6,949 nucleotides of DNA from an uncultured bacterium. Lineage in GTDB: Bacteria; Cyanobacteriota; Vampirovibrionia; Gastranaerophilales; Gastranaerophilaceae. Shown here one piece after another: positions 1 through 5,996 of this stretch. Below the pieces are notes generated by a model. It did no database searches. It saw nothing but the letters and a program-made list of their open reading frames with translations, and was not told where the DNA came from. The stretch spans positions 1 to 6,949 of the forward strand of contig CANAXK010000095.1 in NCBI GenBank assembly GCA_947365485.1, given 5' to 3'. Each line of letters begins with the position of its first letter. The stretch's first letter is position 1. A program made the translations under genes and the position numbers.

Positions 1-701
1 CTGAACCCGATTTCTGAATCCTCTGAATCAGCCTCAGCATAAACCATGCAAACAATTTCGCCCTTGATTCCACCCTCGAAATGCTCCAAAACATTCGGGA
101 TTGTGTCGTAAACGACTTCCTCAAAAAGCTTGGAAAGCTCGCGCCCGAGCGCGATTTTTGCCTCCGGCCTCACTGAATGAATTGCCTTCAAAGTCTTTAA
201 AATCCGCTCTGGCGAATCGTAGAACACAAAATTTGAGCCGGCGTATTTTTTCGCAACCTCTGTGATTTGCTTCTCACTTCTCGGTATGAACCCGATGAAT
301 GTAAACTCCTCGCCGCCCCTTGGAACCTGCGAGAGGAAAGTTGTGACAGCGCATGCACCGGGGAGCGAGTTTACGCTGAACCCGTTTTTCAAAAGCTCCT
401 CTACAATTACACTTCCGGGGTCGCAAATCATTGGCGTGCCGGCGTCAGAAACCAGCGCTACGGTTTTTCCTTCTCTAAGTTCGTTCAGGAAGAAATCAAC
501 CCGTTCGCGCTCGTTGTACTTGTGATAAGAGATGCACTTTGTCTTGATTTCATAGTGATTAAGGAGTTTTTGTGTTACCCGTGTGTCTTCACACGCGATT
601 ATATCGACCTCCTTAAGAACCTCGATTGCTCTTAAGGTGATGTCTTTGATATTCCCGATAGGGGTCGGAACGATGTAGAACTGGTATTTGCGTGCTGTCA
701 T
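1..701 (-). CDS. rsmI: 16S rRNA (cytidine1402-2'-O)-methyltransferase RsmI, 3' end beyond window
   Basis: SAM-dependent methyltransferase of the tetrapyrrole-methylase fold. The family puts the 2'-O-methyl group on C1402 of 16S rRNA in the ribosomal P site. My translation from the ATG at 701 gives 233 residues without a stop before the window edge; the family is usually about 280, so the C-terminus is missing. Signature motifs in order: YIVPTPIGN (residues 9-17), ACEDTR (36-41), ALVSDAGTP (82-90) followed by ICDPG (92-96), LPGACAV (113-119), FIGFIPR (135-141), then FYDSPERI, GRELSKLFEE and KGEIV. These are the SAM pocket and fold-defining loops of RsmI. The start is one base after the stop of the upstream membrane-protein gene (TAA-T-ATG) and no good Shine-Dalgarno sequence precedes it, so translation probably depends on coupling. 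It is the last visible gene of the operon. Identity is firm; the missing end is only a window effect. Confidence 0.95.
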   Translation of the reverse strand, partial: MTARKYQFYIVPTPIGNIKDITLRAIEVLKEVDIIACEDTRVTQKLLNHYEIKTKCISYHKYNERERVDFFLNELREGKTVALVSDAGTPMICDPGSVIVEELLKNGFSVNSLPGACAVTTFLSQVPRGGEEFTFIGFIPRSEKQITEVAKKYAGSNFVFYDSPERILKTLKAIHSVRPEAKIALGRELSKLFEEVVYDTIPNVLEHFEGGIKGEIVCMVYAEADSEDSEIGF

Positions 702-702
702 A

Positions 703-1116
703 TTAATACCGCGTTTTGTCCAAAAAAGCCTTAACAGCGTCTGTGATGCTGTCAGGCGTTAAAAGTGATGTCTCACCTTCCTGTGTCTCCGCAGGTGCAG
801 CAAGAACTCCGCGAACTCTGTTGTAGAGGCTCAATAATACAAAAAGTATTATTGAAGAAATCGCCACCCCGCACATTGCGAGCAAAAACTTTTTCGCAAT
901 CTTGCGCTTGCTAACAGGCTGCTTGTAACTGTTAGGGTTGAGCTCGTTTGCCGGAAGATTAAGTTCCGGCGGTTGCTCTGGCTGTTGTGTGTCAGGTATC
1001 GCAGCTTCTTGCTGTGCTTCTGCTGTGTTTTGCTCCATTGACACCGGATTTTCTGCGAAAACCGGTGTCATTAAAGTCAATACTATCAAAATTGCAAAAA
1101 TTCTATTCTTCAGCAT
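703..1116 (-). CDS. Small secreted/anchored protein with signal peptide and one TM segment, function unknown
   Basis: I do not recognise this 137-residue protein. Residues 1-21 look like a Sec signal peptide: basic start, hydrophobic core and a possible VFA cleavage site before ENP. Residues 22-70 are a Gln/Glu/Pro/Ala-rich, probably disordered linker. A basic stretch (SKRKIAKK, 69-76) leads into a hydrophobic segment at about 77-98, followed by a tail of about 40 residues ending KAFLDKTRY. If the first segment is cleaved, this is a single-span protein with an exported linker and a cytoplasmic tail; the basic residues before the TM segment could reverse that orientation, so topology is uncertain. 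The ATG lies inside the end of the RNase E/G gene (14-base overlap) with AAGGA about 12 bases upstream, and rsmI starts one base after its stop. This tight packing suggests coupled expression with both. Two strong inverted repeats lie inside the gene (see separate entries). Confidence 0.8.
   Translation of the reverse strand: MLKNRIFAILIVLTLMTPVFAENPVSMEQNTAEAQQEAAIPDTQQPEQPPELNLPANELNPNSYKQPVSKRKIAKKFLLAMCGVAISSIILFVLLSLYNRVRGVLAAPAETQEGETSLLTPDSITDAVKAFLDKTRY
831..855 (-). repeat. Perfect 10-base inverted repeat with 5-base loop inside the membrane-protein gene
   Basis: Bases 831-840 (TCAATAATAC) and 846-855 (GTATTATTGA) are exact reverse complements around a five-base loop (AAAAA on the plus strand, UUUUU in the mRNA). 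The stem is AT-rich and lies within the codons for the transmembrane segment (about residues 88-95). It has no GC-rich stem with a following T-run, so it is not a classical terminator. It may be an mRNA structure or a chance product of Ile/Leu/Val codons. Confidence 0.55.
1039..1070 (-). repeat. Strong stem-loop (14 bp, one bulge, 3-base loop) just downstream of the RNase E/G stop codon
   Basis: Bases 1039-1047 (TGACACCGG) pair perfectly with 1062-1070 (CCGGTGTCA), and inside them 1049-1053 (TTTTC) pairs with 1057-1061 (GAAAA), leaving A1048 bulged and a TGC loop at 1054-1056. The structure covers codons 16-26 of the membrane-protein gene, around the predicted signal-peptide cleavage site, and begins 33 bases past the RNase stop. 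The mRNA downstream is not U-rich, so it is not an intrinsic terminator. A role as a processing or stability element is an inference. Confidence 0.6.
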
Positions 1117-2857
1117 CTTTCTTTACAGTCCTTCTTGTGCGTTTTTGAGAATTTCTGTTTGGTCTGCGTGATTTCTTTGCAGGCTTAGCTTCGCCCTCTT
1201 CCTGCGGAGCCTCTGCTGGTTGTTCTGCTGGTGCCTGCTCTGCCGGAGCTTCTTCCACAACCGCAACCTTGGCCGCGCCGGCTGCCACAACTGGAGCGAT
1301 TTCTGCACCCTCTGTTACAACTGTGAGCGCCAGAGATTCGGAGCTAACGTCTGCTTCTTTTACTTTTCTTGTTCTGCCTTTGCCTCTTGCACGGGATTTT
1401 TTAGCTTCTTTTTCTTCCTGAATCTCTTTGACTTCTGCCTCTGCTGCTACAGAAGGATTTTCAATCATTTCAAGCTTTTCTTCCTGAACCGGCTGCTGTT
1501 CTTTGAAGTCGTTATTTGCCCCTTCTTTTACCCCTTCAGGCTTGTTGTTAAACTTGTTGTTGAATTTTTTCTTGCCACCCATTGGAAGCTTAATCTTTGC
1601 AGCTTTTGCTCTGTATTCGCCCTCAGAAGTTGCAGACGCGAACTTGATGTCCTCCATGATGTAGCCGTTACCCTGACAGTGTGGACAGCGTTTTGCAAAA
1701 ATCTCGCTGATTGCCTGTCCCTGTCTGTGACGTGTCATCTCAACAAGACCCAAATCTGAAAGCTGACCAACCTGCGGTTTAGCCTTGTCTGATTCTACAG
1801 CCATCTCAAGCTCTTCCATCATTGTAAGCTTGTCAACGCGCGAAGTCATGTCAATGAAGTCGATGATAATCATACCGCCGATGTTTCTTAGACGAAGCTG
1901 GCGCGCAATTTCGTGTACTGCTTCAATGTTAGTCTTAAGGATTGTCTCATCCTGAGTCGCAGAGTTTGTAAACTTACCGCTGTTTACGTCGATTACAGTC
2001 AACGCCTCTGTTGTCTGGATGAACAAGTATCCGCCTGACGGAAGGTTAACCTTCATCTGGAGCGCAGCCTTGATTTCTTTGTGGATATCAGTTGCAACAA
2101 GAAGCGGCTCTGAACCCTTGTAAAGAGTTACATTAATGTTCTTATTCATGTGCCAGTTTTGAAGGATATTCTGAACCCTGTTGAGCGCAAACGCTGTGTC
2201 AACAACGATTTCCTGAGTGTCTTCATTGCAAGCTTCTCTTATTACCCTGTAGAGCAAGTCTTGGTCTCTGTATAGAAGGCTTGGAGGTGTAAGGCTTTCT
2301 GCTGATGTAACAATGTTGTTCCATTTTTCGAGCAGGATTTCCAAATCTTCCTGAATGTCAGCTTCTGTCTGACCTTCTGCCTCTGTTCTTACGATAACCC
2401 CAACTCCGACTGGTTTCAGGAGGTTAACTACTGATTTGAGTCTTGCGCGCTCTTTTGCAGAGGTGATTTTCTTACTTACGTTAATCCCTGCTTCGTTTGG
2501 CATAAGCACTAAGAATCTGCCAGGGAGCGAGATTTCTGTGGTAACGCGCGGACCTTTGTGTCCAACTGGTTCTTTCACTACCTGAACAACAATTTTTTGC
2601 TTTGGTTTCAATTTGTCCTGCAAAGCGCCTTTGCCTGATACATCCTGAGCGTGCAGGAATCCCATTCTGTCTGTGCCTACGTTAACGAAGGCTGCTTCGA
2701 TTGACGGGAGGATGTTTTCAACCTGCGCGAGGTAAACATCGCCGAGGATGATTTCCCCTCTGTGTACATAAAATTCTGCAACTTTGCCTTTTTCTACAAC
2801 CGCAGCAATATTGTCGCGCTCAGCAATGATTATTTTGTTAGCGTTATTATCTTTCAT
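1103..2857 (-). CDS. Ribonuclease E/G family endoribonuclease
   Basis: Endoribonuclease that cleaves single-stranded AU-rich RNA in mRNA decay and rRNA/tRNA maturation; cytoplasmic or membrane-associated. Of 584 residues, about 35-115 form the S1 RNA-binding domain (VHRGEIILGDVYLAQVENIL...). The DNase I-like catalytic domain has both metal-binding aspartates: D290 in VIDVNSG and D333 in IIIDFIDM, the same 43-residue spacing as D303/D346 of E. coli RNase E. C391 and C394 (CPHC) form the Zn-link that joins two protomers. After about residue 405 the sequence is low-complexity: an FNNK tandem pair (432-439), a basic block (486-500), an APAEQ-repeated acidic stretch (537-551) and a final Lys/Arg-rich block (558-580). 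The core is cyanobacteria-like; whether to call it rne or rng is uncertain, so no symbol is given. The start follows the radical SAM stop by 19 bases with AAAGGA about 11 bases upstream; the 3' end overlaps the next gene. Confidence 0.95.
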   Translation of the reverse strand: MKDNNANKIIIAERDNIAAVVEKGKVAEFYVHRGEIILGDVYLAQVENILPSIEAAFVNVGTDRMGFLHAQDVSGKGALQDKLKPKQKIVVQVVKEPVGHKGPRVTTEISLPGRFLVLMPNEAGINVSKKITSAKERARLKSVVNLLKPVGVGVIVRTEAEGQTEADIQEDLEILLEKWNNIVTSAESLTPPSLLYRDQDLLYRVIREACNEDTQEIVVDTAFALNRVQNILQNWHMNKNINVTLYKGSEPLLVATDIHKEIKAALQMKVNLPSGGYLFIQTTEALTVIDVNSGKFTNSATQDETILKTNIEAVHEIARQLRLRNIGGMIIIDFIDMTSRVDKLTMMEELEMAVESDKAKPQVGQLSDLGLVEMTRHRQGQAISEIFAKRCPHCQGNGYIMEDIKFASATSEGEYRAKAAKIKLPMGGKKKFNNKFNNKPEGVKEGANNDFKEQQPVQEEKLEMIENPSVAAEAEVKEIQEEKEAKKSRARGKGRTRKVKEADVSSESLALTVVTEGAEIAPVVAAGAAKVAVVEEAPAEQAPAEQPAEAPQEEGEAKPAKKSRRPNRNSQKRTRRTVKKDAEE

Positions 2858-2876
2858 CTTTCTCTAAATCCTTTAT

Positions 2877-5525
2877 TTATAACTCGTTTAAATTCTCGCT
2901 AAGAAATCTGACCCTTGTTATATCGAAAATTTGGTTTTCATTCACAAGTTTCATCAAATCATCCGCCCTCAAGGCAGGAATGTCAGACCCTTGACCGGTT
3001 TTTAGACATATGAACAGACTATCATCTTCAAATCTATGTGTTCCTATAGATTTCTTAAAATCTGTTGTTTTTTCAAAACCTTTTTTGTTTTTCTTTGTGA
3101 TTAAAATCTCATCACAAGATAAAACCTTATCTACATCATACCGGAATTTTTCAAAATTGTAAAGCAAATTCTGATTTGACTTCAAATACGGCCTTATCCT
3201 GTATTCAGCCCAGTGAGCCGCAATGTCTACGGCTGTTGCGTACCTTTCAACCTGCTTAACCCCCACAATTTTCGCCCCATCAGGCAGCTTCGGATTAATT
3301 ATGTCACGCACCTCGTCACAGGTCAGATTATCATAAATCTCAATATCCACAAGCTCGCCTTCTGATTCTGCAAACAGCGGAAGCGCAATCCCCATAGATA
3401 CCTTCATCGTAGGATTAAACCCGAGCGTAAATGCCATATTCAAGCCGGTTCTGGCCAAAACCTTGTGGAAAGTCCCCTGCCAGTCAAGGTGTGAAAAATA
3501 CCTCAACAAACCTTTTTTTGTCACCTTAAGCCTGTACCTGTAAACAGGGATATTCGGGTCAACATGCGCTCTGGTTGGGTCAGCAGGCTCTATGTTAAGC
3601 ACCTTCTGCGCCTCATTAGACGCGGTATACGGCTTTGCCATAACCTTGTGTGTCCTTAAAGACGGGCAAACCCCGCAGCTTACGCACTTGTTTTCGCAAG
3701 TCGGCTGGTGGTTGAATTCACAGCCCTGCGCAAATGCTTCTTTGTATTCCTGCTGGAGCCATGATTTTTTCAGCCCGACATTGATGAAGTCCCAAGGAAG
3801 CTCATCATCGAGTCCGTATTCTTTTTTTGCAAGCTTTTCAAGTGAGAACCCGCATTCCTCTGCTGTTTCGCGCCACACATTCTTGTCAAAATACTCGCCC
3901 CATGCATCAAGGTAGCAGCCTTTTTTGTAGAGTGCTTCGATGTATTTACAGAGGCTGGAATCTCCTCGTGTGAGCACTGCCTCGATTTGGGAGACAAACT
4001 TTTCGTGGTAATTTATCTTCAAGCCCTTGATGTGTTTTGTTTTTTCTTTGAGGTAATTAATATGCTCTGTAACCTCGTCTAAATCCATTTGAGGGCACCA
4101 CTGGAATGGCGTAAACGGTTTCGGAACAAAGATTGAGAGTGTGCAGGTGATTTCAAATCCGTGGTTCAAGCCTTTTTCGCGTTTGATTAGTTTAGCGCGA
4201 TATTTAATTTTGTTCAGAAGTTCCGCCATCTCATCCATATCTTCGAGAGTTTCGGTTGGAAGTCCGGCTATAAAATAGAATTTAACCTTTGACCAGCCGT
4301 TTTCATAGAGTGTAAGTGCCGCATTAATAATCTGTTCTTCTGAAATATTTTTCTTGATAACGTTGCGTAAACGTTGGCTTCCTGCTTCCGGCGCAAGTGT
4401 CATTGCGGATTTTCGGATTGATTGAACTAGGTTTGCAAGTTCAAGGTTGAAGCCGTCAATACGCTGGCTTGGAAGCGATACAGAGATTTTACGTTTGTTA
4501 AAATCAACGGCAAGCTCCTTTATGACCTCTCTGATATTGGAATAATCGTTTGAAGAGAGAGAAAGCAGTGAATACTCGTCGTAACCTGTGTTGTCAACGA
4601 GTTCTCTAGTGATTTTGATAATGTCTTCTGCTTCGCGTTCTCTAACCGGTAAAGTTACATGACCCGGCTGGCAGAATCTGCACATGCGTCCGCATCCGCG
4701 GCGGATTTCAACGATTGCTCTATCATGGACTGAGCTTGAAAACGGGATAGGATAAGCGGTTGAAGCGTAGTTTGTGATAAGAGGAGCAATGCGTTTTTCA
4801 ACGCTGCGTATCTCGCCGGTTGCCCCCTCACCCCAACCCTCTCCCGTAGGGCGAGGGGGTACGCTATCTGGATTGCAAGGCACGGTCATTCCCTCTACCT
4901 GTGGGAGAGGGCTAGGGTGAGGGGGCAGCATTGCGCTCCAACATCCCTTGATTTCGCACAACTTTTCAATTCTTTCTTTTCTCGGAAGCCCTTTTGTCTT
5001 TTCCAAAACCTCGCAAACTTCCACCATCATTTCTTCACCGTCTCCTATGCAGAAAACGTCAATAAAATCAGCCATCGGAAGCGGATTAAACGTACATGGC
5101 CCGCCTGCAAGAACAATTGGTTCCTCGTCGCGTCTTTCGTCGTTTTTTACACTAATCCCTGACATCTCAAGCATTTTTAATACAGTCGGGTAAGAAAGTT
5201 CGTACTGGAGCGAGAATCCCACACCGTCAAAATCTTTAAGCGCTCTTTTTGATTCCACGCCGTACAAAAATTCTGGCTTGAAATCCGGTTCCGGCGCATA
5301 CGCCCTATCCGCCATGTAGCCATCTTGGGCATTCACTCTGTCATAAATTATTCTAACCCCGAGGTTGCTTATCCCGATTTCGTATTTATCCGGAAAAACA
5401 AATGCGAATCTGACTTTTGCAGAATCAAAATCTTTGTTATATGACAAAAACTCTCCGCCCACGTACTGGTATGGTTTTGTTGCTTTGAATAAAGCTTCGT
5501 GCTGATCTCTAAAAAAACAATTCAT
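2877..5525 (-). CDS. B12-binding-type radical SAM protein fused to DUF2344 (TIGR03960-TIGR03936 type), with repeat insertion
   Basis: Two-part protein of 882 residues. About 17-190 match the N-terminal B12-binding-like domain of the TIGR03960 family (KPYQYVGGE at 17-25, FVFPDKYEIGISNLG at 42-56, VLAGGPCTFNP at 138-148). The radical SAM core follows, with C278, C282 and C285 in RRGCGRMCRFCQPG for the 4Fe-4S cluster, and TLAPEAGSQRLR at 376-387. A cysteine cluster (C602, C610, C614, C617, C620) is typical of the family. Residues from about 662 to the end match DUF2344/TIGR03936 (LLRYFSHLDWQGTFHKVLAR, GFNPTMKVSMGIALPL). The substrate is not known; the usual neighbour RNase E/G hints at RNA or ribosomes (inference). 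Residues 199-235 are encoded by an inserted palindromic repeat and do not belong to the family fold. The ATG at 5525 is required because the conserved domain starts at residue 17 and no in-frame start lies shortly upstream; no Shine-Dalgarno is present. Confidence 0.92.
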   Translation of the reverse strand: MNCFFRDQHEALFKATKPYQYVGGEFLSYNKDFDSAKVRFAFVFPDKYEIGISNLGVRIIYDRVNAQDGYMADRAYAPEPDFKPEFLYGVESKRALKDFDGVGFSLQYELSYPTVLKMLEMSGISVKNDERRDEEPIVLAGGPCTFNPLPMADFIDVFCIGDGEEMMVEVCEVLEKTKGLPRKERIEKLCEIKGCWSAMLPPHPSPLPQVEGMTVPCNPDSVPPRPTGEGWGEGATGEIRSVEKRIAPLITNYASTAYPIPFSSSVHDRAIVEIRRGCGRMCRFCQPGHVTLPVREREAEDIIKITRELVDNTGYDEYSLLSLSSNDYSNIREVIKELAVDFNKRKISVSLPSQRIDGFNLELANLVQSIRKSAMTLAPEAGSQRLRNVIKKNISEEQIINAALTLYENGWSKVKFYFIAGLPTETLEDMDEMAELLNKIKYRAKLIKREKGLNHGFEITCTLSIFVPKPFTPFQWCPQMDLDEVTEHINYLKEKTKHIKGLKINYHEKFVSQIEAVLTRGDSSLCKYIEALYKKGCYLDAWGEYFDKNVWRETAEECGFSLEKLAKKEYGLDDELPWDFINVGLKKSWLQQEYKEAFAQGCEFNHQPTCENKCVSCGVCPSLRTHKVMAKPYTASNEAQKVLNIEPADPTRAHVDPNIPVYRYRLKVTKKGLLRYFSHLDWQGTFHKVLARTGLNMAFTLGFNPTMKVSMGIALPLFAESEGELVDIEIYDNLTCDEVRDIINPKLPDGAKIVGVKQVERYATAVDIAAHWAEYRIRPYLKSNQNLLYNFEKFRYDVDKVLSCDEILITKKNKKGFEKTTDFKKSIGTHRFEDDSLFICLKTGQGSDIPALRADDLMKLVNENQIFDITRVRFLSENLNEL
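4821..4927 (-). repeat. GC-rich palindromic repeat element inserted in frame in the radical SAM gene
   Basis: Arms 4821-4845 and 4903-4927 are inverted repeats matching at 23 of 25 bases. Each arm also has a local hairpin: 4837-4845 with 4849-4857 (8 of 9, loop GTA) and 4891-4899 with 4903-4911 (8 of 9, loop TGT). The core CCCTCACCC..CCCTCTCCC is the pattern of a dispersed repeat seen in many bacterial genomes, giving PHPSPLP/GEGWGEGA-type peptides when translated. Its base composition contrasts with the AT-richer host gene. A 4-base TTGC occurs at 4820-4823 and again at 4931-4934; if it is a target duplication, the net insertion is 111 bases, exactly 37 codons, and removing it joins A198 directly to T236. 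No transposase is encoded, so any movement would need outside enzymes. The repeat structure is seen directly; mobility is inferred. Confidence 0.85.
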
Positions 5526-5560
5526 AAACCAATAATACCACGCTGAATTTGTGAAAACAA
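5526..5560 (-). promoter_or_regulatory. Predicted extended -10 promoter for the radical SAM-RNase E/G operon
   Basis: On the minus strand a TATTAT -10 box (5537-5532) is preceded by TGG (5540-5538), giving an extended -10 (TGn). A weak -35 TTGTTT (5560-5555) lies 17 bases upstream. Only six bases separate the -10 box from the ATG at 5525, so transcription would begin at or next to the start codon. The -35 lies in the T-tract of the upstream terminator. No Shine-Dalgarno sequence is present, which fits a leaderless transcript. Confidence 0.5.
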
Positions 5561-5585
5561 AAAACCGGATACTTTCGCATCCGGC
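5554..5585 (-). terminator. Rho-independent terminator after the 98-residue protein gene
   Basis: In the direction of transcription the stem CCGGAT (5584-5579) pairs with ATCCGG (5570-5565) around an eight-base loop (GCGAAAGT) and is followed by six T's, a G and four more T's. It sits 25 bases after the stop codon at 5610 and before the radical SAM operon, so it separates the two transcription units. The stem is only 6 bp but GC-rich with a clear T-tract. Confidence 0.8.
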
Positions 5586-5609
5586 ATATTTTGTTTAAAT
5601 TTGATAACA

Positions 5610-5906
5610 CTATTCTACTTCGGCATTATCTGTGGCTTGAAGCTGTTTTGACTTGTAATTGTGGATAACCGCATCCACCAGTAAGTCGTAAGAAGAACTC
5701 TTCTCAATATTCGGAAATTCTTCTTTTAATTGTTGTCTGACCATTGCTTCCAGCCTCTGTTCGTCAGCTTTTGTTTTGAGTTCATTGCTCGACAATGACT
5801 CTATATAATCTTCGTTTGCTTGCTTCTGTGCACTCGCAAACGTCAATAAATTCGCTTTTGGATCTAGTGCCTGTTTTATTGATTTTAAAAACTTTAGGTT
5901 GAACAT
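5610..5906 (-). CDS. Hypothetical 98-residue helical protein
   Basis: I do not recognise a family. The protein is charged and probably mostly helical. It starts with a short segment (MFNLKFLKSIKQAL) that could form a cationic amphipathic helix, followed by a Lys/Glu/Gln-rich middle (about residues 40-65, including LKTKADEQRLEAMVRQQLKE) and a polar, acidic end (ATDNAEVE). There is no signal peptide, no membrane span and no cysteine. It is probably a real gene: AAAGAGG lies five bases before the ATG, and an intrinsic terminator follows 25 bases after the stop. It lies 90 bases after glyS in the same direction with no terminator between, so it may be read from the glyS transcript; a TTTACA at 5962-5957 resembles a -35 box but I see no convincing -10 partner. 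Its role is unknown. Confidence 0.75.
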   Translation of the reverse strand: MFNLKFLKSIKQALDPKANLLTFASAQKQANEDYIESLSSNELKTKADEQRLEAMVRQQLKEEFPNIEKSSSYDLLVDAVIHNYKSKQLQATDNAEVE

Positions 5907-5996
5907 AACGACCTCTTTATTTTCACTACACTTGTACTTTATTAAAGTCTCATAAATGTAAAAATTGCTTCATTAGAAGAAAGTTGTTACAATTAT

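Noticed and set aside
262..635. Two overlapping plus-strand open frames
   Set aside because: Both are antisense to rsmI, whose motifs are unmistakable on the minus strand.
1220..1759. 179-residue open frame on the plus strand
   Set aside because: It lies fully antisense to the RNase E/G tail and is extremely Phe/Cys-rich, the mirror of Lys/Glu/Ala codons on the coding strand; no domain is visible.
4692..4704. ATCCGC-G-GCGGAT palindrome in the radical SAM gene
   Set aside because: It encodes part of the conserved cysteine-motif region (EIRRGCGR); the symmetry is explained by the required codons and has a one-base loop.
4821..4927. Palindromic element as a transcription terminator or CRISPR repeat
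   Set aside because: There is no T-tract after the stem on either strand, it is inside a coding region, and there is no series of repeats with spacers.
4917..5193. Overlapping plus-strand open frames near the palindromic repeat
   Set aside because: They are antisense to the conserved N-terminal domain of the radical SAM protein and have no recognisable features.
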